DNA from: Nitrospira defluvii
GTDB lineage: Bacteria > Nitrospirota > Nitrospiria > Nitrospirales > Nitrospiraceae
Assembly: GCA_000196815.1 (NCBI GenBank)
Contig: FP929003.1
Span: forward strand, 3,681,501-3,745,500
DNA length: 64,000 nt
Direction: 5' to 3'
Shown here: positions 7,023 through 15,311 of the stretch, one piece after another
How the letters are laid out: every line of letters begins with the position of its first letter
Position numbering within the stretch: position 1 is the first letter of the stretch
Position numbers and translations under genes: made by a program
Notes under the pieces: generated by a model
Told to the model about the DNA's origin: nothing
The model's database searches: none
The model's input: only the letters and a program-made list of their open reading frames with translations

Positions 7023-9485
7023 ATGAGTGCGATCTATCACGGCGACGACCGGGTTCCCATTCCTCCCTCGGACGCTCAACAGTTCTCCACCGTCTGTTCC
7101 TATTGCATCGTCGGCTGCGGCTACAAAGTCTACAAGTGGCCGCTCGGCAAGGAAGGCGGGGCACTCCCGCATCAAAACGCTTTGCAAGTTGATTATACCA
7201 AGCAGCAGCCGGAACAATCCGGCACCTGGATTTCTCCAGCCATGCACAACGTGATCACGGAGCGGAACGGCCGCCGCTTCAACGTCGTTGTCCTGCCGGA
7301 CAAGGACTGCATCGTAAACAAGGGCAACCATTCCGTCCGTGGCGGGACGCATGGTGATGTGCTCTATGCATCCGATCGCCCCACCGCGGATCGATTGACC
7401 CATCCGCAACTCTATCGCGGCGGGGGACAATTCCCCACGACGTGGGATGAAGCCATCGAGCTAGGCGCGCGGGTGATCAAAGCCAGTCTGGACAAGTGGG
7501 GGCCCGACACGATCGCCATGAAGTTCTTTGACCACGGAGGCGGCGGAGGAGGGTTTGAAAATAATTGGGCCGTCGGCAAATTCTTCTTCACCGGCATCGG
7601 CACCAAGATGGCCTCGATTCACAACCGCCCGGCCTACAATAGCGAAGTCTTCGCATCCGGCGATGCCGGTATCGCCCCGCTGCCTTCCGCCTATCTCGAT
7701 GCGGAGTTGGCTGATACGATCATGCTGATCGGCGCCAACTCTTACGAAACACAGTCCATCTACTTTCTCGAACATATACTGCCCAACCTAGGCGGCGCGA
7801 CGATCGATCAAAAACAACGCCTGATTCCAGGTGAGACGCACGCTTCCGGCAAACTTATCGTCGTGGATCCACGGAGGACGGCCACCGTGGCCGTGGCGGA
7901 GGCCCATGCAGGGAAAGAGAATGTGCTGCACCTCCAGATCAACAACGGCACCGACATCGCGCTCCTCAATGCGCTCTCTCGACTTATCTATGAACAGCGC
8001 TGGGCGGATCAAAACTTCATCACACAGCGGACGAACAATTTCCCAGCGTTTCAACAGGTGTTCCAGTCGCAAAGTCTCGACGAAGCGATACGCCTGACAG
8101 GCATCTCGAAAGCACAGATGATGACGGCTGCAGAGTGGATCGCCAAACCCAAAGCGGACACCGCAAGACGACGTACATTGTTTTTGTATGAGAAGGGATT
8201 GATCTGGGGTCTCAAAAACTATGAAAACGTTGCCTCGGCCGTCGACCTCGCGCTGCTGACCGGTAATCTGGGCAAGCCGGGAACCGGCTGCGGCCGGTTG
8301 GGCGGGCATCAGGAAGGGTATAGCCGGCCAGCCTATCCGGGCCAACGCCCGCCGGTCAATGTCGATGAGGTCGCAATTAAAGGCGGCGCATCAAAAGTGT
8401 TCTGGGTCGCCGGCTGCAATCCCGTTGGCGGCACGTTAAATGCCCAGAGTTTCCGCGTCGCCCTTGCTCAGCGCACGGCACTGGTAAACCAGGCCCTGGG
8501 TTCGACGAACGGAGGAAGCCTCGACGAGAAGGTGAGCGCGATCATGAACGCGCTCGACAAGGGCGGGTTGTTCCTGATCGTGCAGGATATTTATCCGATC
8601 GAAACCGCCCAATACGCTCACCTGGTATTACCCGCCGCGCAATGGGGGGAGATGAACCTCACGTCCATCAACGGAGAACGGCGACTGAGGCTCTACCAGA
8701 AGTTCATGGACGCCCCCGGCATCGCCGAGCCGGATTGGAAGATCATGGCACGAATGGCGCACCGCCTTGAGTCCGCCTATCGCGCAGAAGGAAAGACGGA
8801 GATGGCGGCCCGCTTCGCCGGATTCGCCTGGAACACTGATGAAGAGGTCTTTCGCGCTGCCTCAGCCGGCGTAAAAGGCGCCCAGGAAGACTATGGAGAG
8901 ACGACGTATGCCATGCTTCAAGCACTGGGCACGAACGGTGTGCAGACACCCGTGCAGGAAATCAGGAATGGTGTGCCAATGGGCACGACCCGCCTGTACA
9001 CGGACGACAAAATGTTTACGTTCATTCCCGCACCCTGGCCGGGCTTCCCCCGACAAATCCAGACACTGATCGACGATGCGCGATATCCGTTTTGGGTGAA
9101 CAACGGCCGGGCCAACCACGGCTGGCAAACCCTCTATGACGATCTTCGCAAACCGTATGTGATGGGACGTGAGCCGCTTCCCCATGTTGAAATTCATCCG
9201 CAGGATGCCGGTCAGCTCGGCATCACCAACGGAGAGCTCGTTGAACTGTTTAATCCCTATGGGTCCGTCACGGCAATGGCCGTCATCGTCGACGCCAATG
9301 CGCCCGGACACGTATTCATGCTGTTCGAGCATCCGAAGGGCTGGCTCAACAACCTGACGACCGACTATGTAGATCCGGCCACCACGATCCCCTATTACAA
9401 AGGAACAAAAGCGGGGATTCGTAGAATCGGCGGACTGCCGGGTATGAACGAGTGCTTGAGTTTCGTGCCCACGAATCGTGCTTGA
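7023..9485 (+). CDS. aioA: Arsenite oxidase large molybdopterin subunit (AioA)
   Basis: This 820-residue member of the DMSO-reductase superfamily has the 3Fe-4S motif C25-x2-C28-x3-C32 (CSYCIVGC), with a serine near residue 104 in the fourth-ligand position. The arsenite-binding residues of AioA are all kept: H171 and E179 in FDHGGGGGGFENNW, and the R and H of CGRLGGHQEGY. It oxidises arsenite to arsenate in the periplasm, carried there by the Tat signal of AioB. The ATG at 7023 has an AGAAGGAG site 8 bases upstream and matches the usual AioA N-terminus; the open frame to the left overlaps aioB and is not coding. No aioX/S/R and no cytochrome c gene lie next to it. Confidence 0.95.
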   Translation: MSAIYHGDDRVPIPPSDAQQFSTVCSYCIVGCGYKVYKWPLGKEGGALPHQNALQVDYTKQQPEQSGTWISPAMHNVITERNGRRFNVVVLPDKDCIVNKGNHSVRGGTHGDVLYASDRPTADRLTHPQLYRGGGQFPTTWDEAIELGARVIKASLDKWGPDTIAMKFFDHGGGGGGFENNWAVGKFFFTGIGTKMASIHNRPAYNSEVFASGDAGIAPLPSAYLDAELADTIMLIGANSYETQSIYFLEHILPNLGGATIDQKQRLIPGETHASGKLIVVDPRRTATVAVAEAHAGKENVLHLQINNGTDIALLNALSRLIYEQRWADQNFITQRTNNFPAFQQVFQSQSLDEAIRLTGISKAQMMTAAEWIAKPKADTARRRTLFLYEKGLIWGLKNYENVASAVDLALLTGNLGKPGTGCGRLGGHQEGYSRPAYPGQRPPVNVDEVAIKGGASKVFWVAGCNPVGGTLNAQSFRVALAQRTALVNQALGSTNGGSLDEKVSAIMNALDKGGLFLIVQDIYPIETAQYAHLVLPAAQWGEMNLTSINGERRLRLYQKFMDAPGIAEPDWKIMARMAHRLESAYRAEGKTEMAARFAGFAWNTDEEVFRAASAGVKGAQEDYGETTYAMLQALGTNGVQTPVQEIRNGVPMGTTRLYTDDKMFTFIPAPWPGFPRQIQTLIDDARYPFWVNNGRANHGWQTLYDDLRKPYVMGREPLPHVEIHPQDAGQLGITNGELVELFNPYGSVTAMAVIVDANAPGHVFMLFEHPKGWLNNLTTDYVDPATTIPYYKGTKAGIRRIGGLPGMNECLSFVPTNRA

Positions 9486-9492
9486 AGTGTCG

Positions 9493-10527
9493 ATGTCCAC
9501 ATGGTTTCATCTCGACTGGCGGAGGAGTGGTCCTGTGCAGATGCTTCTCATCATCGTGCTATCGATTGTGATCGCGGGCTGTACCACAACATTCCCTCCG
9601 GCAAGAGTCATTCGGGAGTCCCCCGAACTCCTCGTTCGGTTGGACCATGACAAGAACTGTGAGGCCGGCAACGGGGAGAAACCCCTGTCACACCCAGTAC
9701 GTTTCACCGGGAATCAGGTACGGCGGCTGCTGGCCGCGTTGTCAGCCAGGGAAAAGGTGGGACTCCTGAGCTCCTTCTCCGGCACATCGAACACCCCACG
9801 ACTCTTTGACCATCGTGATCTCGACCTGCTCGTTCCACATATCGAGGACGCTTTTGCAACAGCCACCCCGAAAGAAGTCGTAGTGTTCCTCCTGGTGACA
9901 CCCGTGAACGAATCACTGAACCTCATCACATCAGGAACGCTCGCCATCCGCGATAATACGCTCTCGGTAGCGTTACACAATTTCAGGCATCCGGTGCGTA
10001 CCACGCTATCAGAAGTTGGCGCGTCCGATCGCCTCGGCGACGTGAGAGAAACCCTGCGCTACGTCCGGAGGTTTCCATGCGCCTCCGTCGGCGAGCAAGA
10101 TTTTGCCGTATTTTTTGACGTTCCTCATTTCCAAACAGAAGCCCGCTCGGGCAGTCTCATCCGCTACCCTGAGCGGACCCTGTCGATCGCCTACCCGGAT
10201 TTTCTCGCGACACATTCTGATGCGACAGGCGGTGAAATGGAGGGCCTGAGTTCTCATCCGAAATCCGTAAGCGACAGGACGGAAACCCAGGCCATCTCGG
10301 ACCTCAAACGCCGAATTGCCGAACTTGAGCGCACCAACCAGGCTCTCATCGATCGCAGGCCCATCAGCGCGTCAGCCGAGGGTTCTAGCAAGACGCTCCA
10401 ACCAGCCACCGACAACGCGCCACCTATAGCTGCTGACGCACAGGCTCGACTCATGGAGATCATTAGACGCCTGGAAACGCGCGTCTCCGAACTGGAACGT
10501 CGCACAGGGCAAGACTCTGCACGCTGA
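9493..10527 (+). CDS. Lipoprotein of unknown function with C-terminal coiled coil
   Basis: I do not recognise the family. From the ATG at 9493 the protein has 344 residues. It has a signal sequence (MLLIIVLSIVIAGC) whose cysteine fits a lipobox, a globular region of about 230 residues, and a C-terminal part with heptad-like segments (LKRRIAELERTNQAL and IIRRLETRVSELERR). A GGAGGAG at 9521-9527 favours a GTG start at 9535, but the positive charges needed before the signal core (WRRSG) favour 9493. It begins 8 bases after aioA, so it is probably co-transcribed. A helper role for the oxidase or the envelope is only a guess. Confidence 0.65.
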   Translation: MSTWFHLDWRRSGPVQMLLIIVLSIVIAGCTTTFPPARVIRESPELLVRLDHDKNCEAGNGEKPLSHPVRFTGNQVRRLLAALSAREKVGLLSSFSGTSNTPRLFDHRDLDLLVPHIEDAFATATPKEVVVFLLVTPVNESLNLITSGTLAIRDNTLSVALHNFRHPVRTTLSEVGASDRLGDVRETLRYVRRFPCASVGEQDFAVFFDVPHFQTEARSGSLIRYPERTLSIAYPDFLATHSDATGGEMEGLSSHPKSVSDRTETQAISDLKRRIAELERTNQALIDRRPISASAEGSSKTLQPATDNAPPIAADAQARLMEIIRRLETRVSELERRTGQDSAR

Positions 10528-10535
10528 CTCCTGCT

Positions 10536-10952
10536 TTACGCCTTAGTCGTGGTGAGGAATCTGCGAAGCGCAGCGGCGATTTCGTCGCGCACGCGCCGGA
10601 AACTCGCTCGCCGCTCGCCCGCACCGGTGACTTCCGCCGGATCGTCAAAACTCCAATGCAACAGATGTGTGGGCCCCGGCCAGATCGGGCAGGACTCCTT
10701 GGCCCGGTCGCAGACCGTAATGACGTACTCGAACGGCTGCGTCAGGAATTCAGAAACAGACTTGGAGCGGTGCGCCGAAATGTCGATGCCGACCTCGGCC
10801 ATCGCTTCGACGGAGACAGGATTCAAACCGACCGGGTGAGTGCCCGCACTGAACACTTCAAACCGATCACCCGCCAGATGCCGCAACCACCCCTCCGCCA
10901 TCTGACTGCGCGCAGAGTTACCGGTGCAGAGAAATAACACTCGGGCCTTCAT
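10536..10952 (-). CDS. arsC: Arsenate reductase, thioredoxin-linked low-molecular-weight phosphatase type (ArsC)
   Basis: This 138-residue protein has the phosphatase-like loop CTGNSARSQ near the N-terminus. It also has the second and third redox cysteines in VITVCDRAKESCPIWPG, the three-cysteine set of thioredoxin-coupled arsenate reductases. It reduces arsenate to arsenite in the cytoplasm for export by Acr3. Its ATG overlaps the acr3 stop by four bases (ATGA), and it is the last gene of the reverse ars operon. Its stop lies only eight bases from the stop of the converging lipoprotein gene, leaving no room for a separate terminator. Confidence 0.93.
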   Translation of the reverse strand: MKARVLFLCTGNSARSQMAEGWLRHLAGDRFEVFSAGTHPVGLNPVSVEAMAEVGIDISAHRSKSVSEFLTQPFEYVITVCDRAKESCPIWPGPTHLLHWSFDDPAEVTGAGERRASFRRVRDEIAAALRRFLTTTKA

Positions 10953-12010
10953 GCGCCGACCTCCTGATTGAACCAATGCCTGGTCTTGTTGCAGACACTG
11001 CAGACGGACAACATCACCGGCACTTCCACCAACACCCCGACCACCGTCGCCAACGCGGCACCCGACTCCGGCCCGAACAGTGCGATGGCCGTCGCCACAG
11101 CCAACTCGAAAAAGTTGCTGGCACCGATGAGCGCTCCCGGCGCAGCGATCGCGTAGGGAACTCGCCAGCGATGCATCAGGCCATAGGCCAGCGACGAATT
11201 CATGTAAACCTGCAGGAGAATCGGCACCGCGATCAACACGACATGTACGGTTTTCCCCAGGATGTTTTGCGACTGAAACGCAAAGATGCACACCAACGTG
11301 AGGAGCAGCGCCGCGATCGTCAGCGGCGCGAGTCGGGGCAGAAACTGTTCTTCCATCCACCGCAGCCCATACCGACGAACCAACCACAGTCGAAGCCCGG
11401 CGCCGACGAGCAACGGAATGACGATAAACATCGCCACCGAATACAACAGCACATCGAACGGCACGGTCAACGATGACGCCCCGCTCACCAGCAACCCGAC
11501 AATCGGAACAAACAGCACGAGCATGATCAGGTCGTTCACGGCCACCTGGACGAGCGTGTAGGCGGGATCCCCGTCCGTCAGGTAACTCCACACAAACACC
11601 ATTGCCGTACAGGGCGCCGCAGCCAGGATAATGGTCCCCGCGATGTATTGGTCGGCCTCGGCGGGTGAGATCCAGGCTGCGAAGACGTACCTGAAAAACA
11701 CCCAGGCAAAAAACGCCATGGAGAAGGGCTTCACCACCCAATTCACAAACAGGGTAATCAGCAGGCCGACCGGCCGCTTGCCCACATCACGAATCGAGGC
11801 AAACTCAACCTTCATCATCATCGGCACAATCATCAGCCAAATCAGTACGGCAATCGGTAGATTGATGTGGCTGCCCTGCCCGACTTCAGCCCCTCGCAGG
11901 CTCGACACCACACCCGGCACTGCCTGTCCGATCAGCACACCGGCCACCATGCAGAGCGCCACCCAAAGCGTGAGATACCGCTCAAAGAACGACAGCCGCT
12001 TCGTGGCCAC
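10949..12010 (-). CDS. acr3: Arsenite efflux permease, Acr3 family
   Basis: The 353-residue membrane protein has ten predicted hydrophobic segments. It carries the conserved Acr3 cysteine in AAAPCTAMVFVWSYL and the conserved glutamate in ASNFFELAVATAIALFG. It exports arsenite across the inner membrane using the proton gradient. It follows arsM2 by 70 bases and overlaps arsC, so it is in the arsR2-arsM2-acr3-arsC operon. Together with AioBA this would let the cell move arsenite out and oxidise it in the periplasm. Confidence 0.94.
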   Translation of the reverse strand: MATKRLSFFERYLTLWVALCMVAGVLIGQAVPGVVSSLRGAEVGQGSHINLPIAVLIWLMIVPMMMKVEFASIRDVGKRPVGLLITLFVNWVVKPFSMAFFAWVFFRYVFAAWISPAEADQYIAGTIILAAAPCTAMVFVWSYLTDGDPAYTLVQVAVNDLIMLVLFVPIVGLLVSGASSLTVPFDVLLYSVAMFIVIPLLVGAGLRLWLVRRYGLRWMEEQFLPRLAPLTIAALLLTLVCIFAFQSQNILGKTVHVVLIAVPILLQVYMNSSLAYGLMHRWRVPYAIAAPGALIGASNFFELAVATAIALFGPESGAALATVVGVLVEVPVMLSVCSVCNKTRHWFNQEVGA

Positions 12011-12080
12011 CTACGGCTCATGAACCGATAGTGCGAGTTCCATACCCTTGGCTCCTTGGTGCTCTGGCTGCCCGGCGGAG

Positions 12081-12905
12081 TTAGACCGTCACAGCCGGCT
12101 TCTTGGCCCGAATGAATGCGCTCATGAACTTGCCCTCGACTTGAGCGACGAGCAGATCACTGGAGAGGTCTGCACCGACCAGCAACTCCTTCACGTCATC
12201 GGCGTGATAGATGCGCGTCGGCTCGATTCCGATCTCGACGAACCCCGCCTGGGCCAGCATGTCCCGATATTCCGTCTCTTCCAATGCGCCCGCCACACAA
12301 CCGGCCCATAATTCGAGATTCCGTCGGATCTCCGAGGGGACCGCCCCTCGCACCACAATATCGGACAACGCCAGCCGGCCGCCGGGACGCAGGACGCGAA
12401 AGGCTTCCGCCAGCACGCGCTCCTTTTCGCCCGACAAATTCACGACGCAATTGCTGATGATCACGTCCACGGAACGATCAGGCAGGGGGAGGTGCTCGAT
12501 TTCGCCCTTCAGAAACTCGACATTCTCCACGCCGGCTGCGCGCTGATTCTCCCTGGCCAAGGCCAACATCTCCTCGGTCATGTCCACCCCGTAGGCTTTT
12601 CCCGTCGGACCGACTCGCTTGGCGGAGAGCAACACGTCGATGCCGCCGCCGGACCCCAGATCCAACACCGTCTCACCGGCATGTAGTTCAGCCAGAGCCG
12701 TTGGATTTCCGCAGCCCAGCGATGCCGCCACGGCATCCGCCGGCAACTCCTGGCGCTCCTGATCTGAATACAGGTTGGACGTGATCGGATCGACATTCAT
12801 GAGCGCGGGAGAGGCTCCGCAGCAGGAACTGCCTCCGCTCTTGGCTCGTGCAGCGGCTTCACCGTATGTTTCCTTGACAAGATCTCGAATCGCTTGTGCG
12901 TCCAT
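12081..12905 (-). CDS. arsM: Arsenite S-adenosylmethionine methyltransferase, standard form (ArsM2)
   Basis: This 274-residue ArsM has an N-terminal cysteine pair (GGSSCCGAS), SAM motif [14 protein letters not shown], and catalytic cysteines in ISNCVVNL and WAGCVAGAL. It lacks the long cysteine-rich C-terminal extension of ArsM1. The ATG at 12905 follows a GGGGAGG site and matches the usual start ([18 protein letters not shown]); an in-frame upstream ATG would lie in the operator. It converts arsenite to mono- and dimethyl forms. It lies between arsR2 and acr3. Confidence 0.92.
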   Translation of the reverse strand: MDAQAIRDLVKETYGEAAARAKSGGSSCCGASPALMNVDPITSNLYSDQERQELPADAVAASLGCGNPTALAELHAGETVLDLGSGGGIDVLLSAKRVGPTGKAYGVDMTEEMLALARENQRAAGVENVEFLKGEIEHLPLPDRSVDVIISNCVVNLSGEKERVLAEAFRVLRPGGRLALSDIVVRGAVPSEIRRNLELWAGCVAGALEETEYRDMLAQAGFVEIGIEPTRIYHADDVKELLVGADLSSDLLVAQVEGKFMSAFIRAKKPAVTV

Positions 12906-12927
12906 TTCGTCGCCTCCCCTTTTATGC

Positions 12928-12943
12928 ATCAATATTTATTGAT
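12928..12943 (-). promoter_or_regulatory. ArsR operator before arsM2
   Basis: There is a perfect inverted repeat ATCAAT-ATTT-ATTGAT, fitting the ATCAA-N6-TTGAT pattern also found in the arsR2 promoter. It lies between the arsR2 stop and the arsM2 ribosome-binding site, so arsM2-acr3-arsC may be repressed from a second operator in addition to the arsR2 promoter. Confidence 0.65.
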
Positions 12944-12962
12944 CTATTCGGCAGAAAAAAAA

Positions 12963-13283
12963 TCAACAGCAGCCGGTGGCGCGACGCGCCCGCTTCGTCT
13001 GCTTGAGCGAATCGACGAGGTCATCGAGCTCGGCAAGGGCATCGGCGTTCACGGAGTAGTACATCCATCGACCCTCCCGTCGATCCAAAATCATTCCCGC
13101 ATCCTTGAGCACCTTCAGATGAAATGAGAGCCGCGACTGCCCGGCCTGCAGGCGGTCCGTCAGCTCGCACACGCAGCACTCGCCTTCTTTCAGCTCGTCC
13201 AGAATCTCCAATCGCGTCGCGTCCGCAAGCGCGTGAAACAACTCTGCCGCCCGCGCTGGATGTCGTACCGTGTTTCCCTTCAT
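12963..13283 (-). CDS. arsR: ArsR-family arsenical repressor (ArsR2)
   Basis: This 106-residue winged-helix repressor has ALADATRLEILDELKEGECCVCEL, carrying the CxC arsenite-binding pair at the start of the recognition region. The recognition and wing motifs follow (QSRLSFHLKVLKDAGMILDRREGRWMYYSV), and two cysteines close the protein (TGCC). It is the first gene of the reverse operon. The ATG at 13283 gives the normal family length. The in-frame extension upstream to 13319 would run through the promoter and operator and is rejected. Confidence 0.92.
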   Translation of the reverse strand: MKGNTVRHPARAAELFHALADATRLEILDELKEGECCVCELTDRLQAGQSRLSFHLKVLKDAGMILDRREGRWMYYSVNADALAELDDLVDSLKQTKRARRATGCC

Positions 13284-13289
13284 GGGAAA

Positions 13290-13319
13290 AACATACATCA
13301 ACAACTCTTGATAAGTCAA
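13290..13319 (-). promoter_or_regulatory. arsR2 promoter with ArsR operator in the spacer
   Basis: On the reverse strand, TTGACT (forward 13314-13319) and TATGTT (forward 13290-13295) are 18 bases apart. The spacer contains the inverted repeat ATCAA-N6-TTGAT at 13297-13312, so repressor binding would block polymerase. The expected transcription start falls near 13283, the arsR2 ATG itself, which suggests a leaderless or nearly leaderless message. Confidence 0.65.
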
Positions 13320-13409
13320 CCGGACACCTTTATGTGTTGCTCGACGGTCCTCACTTTGCTAAGGTGATCCGCTGGCGACATTGCCACCCTCACTGAATTG
13401 AGCCACTAC

Positions 13410-14447
13410 ATGGTCTGGGACCCCAAAGACCCTTGGAGCAAGAAGGGCGACGATTTGGATCAGGCCTTCAAACAGGCCCAAGGCCAACTTCGCAATCTGC
13501 TTCCGACCGGCGGTTTTCGCAACCTGCTCCTCGTCGCCTTCACGGTCTTCCTCATCTGGCAGAGCGCCTTTATTGTGGCGCCGGACGAAGAAGGCGTGGT
13601 GAAACGCTTCGGCATCCCCGTGCGCGTGGTGGATCCGGGCCCACACATGAAGATTCCCATCATCGAAAGCGTCTTGCAACCGAAGGTCGCGAAGCTTCAC
13701 CGAGTGGAAATCGGGTTTCGAAAGGATCGCCAGGGCCGCCAGCAGATGGTGCCGCAAGAAGCCTTGATGCTGACCGGCGACATGAATATTCTGGCGATCG
13801 AATTTATCGTCCAATATAAAATCAAAAGTTCGCGCGAGTACCTCTTCAATGTGGCCGATATCGACGAGACCATCGGGAAGGCGGCTGAAGCTTCTATGCG
13901 GGAAGTGATCGGCAAGAGCAAAATCGATGAGGCTCTCACTACGGGCAAAGCACAAATCCAGAACGACACCCAGGAACTTCTCCAACACATCCTCGACGAC
14001 TATAGGACCGGCGTGCAGGTCGCTGCGGTCCAGTTGCAGGATGTCGACCCGCCGGAAGCCGTGGCGGCCGCATTCAAGGACGTCACCAACGCCAAGGAAG
14101 ACCGCGAAAAGCTGATCAACCAGGCACAGGGCTACCGCAACGATATCACCCCCAAGGCCAAGGGTGAAGCGGCTCAGTTGGTGAACCAGGCCAAAGGGTA
14201 TGCGCAGGCGCGGCTCAACCGTTCCCAGGGCGAATCCAACCGATTCCTCGCGACACTGAAAGAATACAACCAGGCAAAAGACATTATCAGCAAGCGGATC
14301 TATATCGAGACCCTTGAAGACGTGCTCCCCCACATCGATAAATTTGTCCTGGATGGCAAAGGGGCGGACCGCGCCCTGCCGTATCTGCCGCTGGATCGGT
14401 TCTCCAAGCCGGCCCCCTCCAGTTCGACACAGGAGCGCACGCCATGA
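13410..14447 (+). CDS. hflK: FtsH protease modulator HflK
   Basis: This 345-residue protein starts with a glycine-poor, charged N-terminal region (WDPKDPWSKKGDDLDQ). It has one membrane segment (NLLLVAFTVFLIWQSAFIV), then the SPFH/Band-7 domain (APDEEGVVKRFGIPVRVVDPGPHMKIP) and a long helical C-terminal part with an alanine/glutamine-rich repeat. HflK and HflC form a large membrane complex around the FtsH protease. The ATG at 13410 was preferred to a TTG at 13398. The stop overlaps hflC by four bases (ATGA). Confidence 0.93.
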   Translation: MVWDPKDPWSKKGDDLDQAFKQAQGQLRNLLPTGGFRNLLLVAFTVFLIWQSAFIVAPDEEGVVKRFGIPVRVVDPGPHMKIPIIESVLQPKVAKLHRVEIGFRKDRQGRQQMVPQEALMLTGDMNILAIEFIVQYKIKSSREYLFNVADIDETIGKAAEASMREVIGKSKIDEALTTGKAQIQNDTQELLQHILDDYRTGVQVAAVQLQDVDPPEAVAAAFKDVTNAKEDREKLINQAQGYRNDITPKAKGEAAQLVNQAKGYAQARLNRSQGESNRFLATLKEYNQAKDIISKRIYIETLEDVLPHIDKFVLDGKGADRALPYLPLDRFSKPAPSSSTQERTP

Positions 14448-15304
14448 GCAAACAAGGATTTATTCTGGCTTTTGTCGGCATTGCTCTCGGACTGCTCATC
14501 CTCGGTGCGTCGCCTTTTTACATCGTAGATGTGACCCAGAATGCCATCGTGGTTCAGCTCGGGAAACCGGTCCGGAACGTCACCGAAGGGGGTCTCTACC
14601 TCAAAATGCCGTTCATCGAAGAAGTCACCTACTTCGACAAGCGCCTCCTGGACTACGACTCCAATGCGCAGGACGTCATTACCCAGGACAAGAAGACCCT
14701 GCTGCTCGATAACTTTGCAAAATGGCGAATCACCGACCCGCTGAAGGTCTATCAGGCGTTCCAAAGTCAGCGCGGCGCGCTCCAGCGCCTGCACGATATT
14801 ATTTACTCAGAACTGCGGGTTGAATTGGGCCGGCACGATCTGGCGGAAATCGTCTCCTCGGCCCGTGCACAGCTCATGGCCGTGGTCACCCAACGTGCCA
14901 ACGAAAAAGCGTCTGCCTATGGCATCGAAATCCAGGACGTGCGGATTAAACGAGCCGACCTGCCTGAACAGAATGAAAAAGCCGTGTTCTCGCGTATGCA
15001 AGCCGAGCGGGAGCGACAAGCGAAGCAGTATCGCGCCGAGGGCGCGGAAGAGGCGCAGAAGATCAAGTCGGAGGCGGAGAAAGATCGGGAGATTATCCTC
15101 GCAGAGGCCTATCGGGAATCAGAGGAATTGCGCGGAGGCGGAGACGCCAAAGCGTTCCGCATCTATGCCGATGCCTATCGTCAGGATCCGCATTTCTTCG
15201 AGTTTACTCGCACCATGGAAGCCTATCGCAAGACCCTCAAGGACAAGACCACCATCCTCGTCAGTCCCGAATCAGAATTCTTCCGGTATCTGAAACAGCG
15301 TTAA
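14444..15304 (+). CDS. hflC: FtsH protease modulator HflC
   Basis: This 286-residue partner of HflK has one N-terminal membrane segment (FILAFVGIALGLLILGASPFYIV). The SPFH domain follows (VTQNAIVVQLGKPV, GLYLKMPFIEEVTYFDKRLLDYD), then a charged coiled-coil region (RMQAERERQAKQYRAEGAEEAQKI). Overlap with hflK by four bases shows coupled translation. It converges on fhs with an eight-base gap. Confidence 0.94.
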   Translation: MSKQGFILAFVGIALGLLILGASPFYIVDVTQNAIVVQLGKPVRNVTEGGLYLKMPFIEEVTYFDKRLLDYDSNAQDVITQDKKTLLLDNFAKWRITDPLKVYQAFQSQRGALQRLHDIIYSELRVELGRHDLAEIVSSARAQLMAVVTQRANEKASAYGIEIQDVRIKRADLPEQNEKAVFSRMQAERERQAKQYRAEGAEEAQKIKSEAEKDREIILAEAYRESEELRGGGDAKAFRIYADAYRQDPHFFEFTRTMEAYRKTLKDKTTILVSPESEFFRYLKQR

Positions 15305-15311
15305 TACGCCA

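Noticed and set aside
7023-9485. Iodate reductase (IdrA) or another AioA-like enzyme instead of arsenite oxidase
   Set aside because: The four arsenite-binding residues (H171, E179, R and H of RLGGH) are all present, and the genes lie among ars genes.
10953-11741. N-terminal extension of arsC across acr3
   Set aside because: It runs through acr3 on the same strand in another frame; ArsC starts at 10952 by family length and ATGA overlap.
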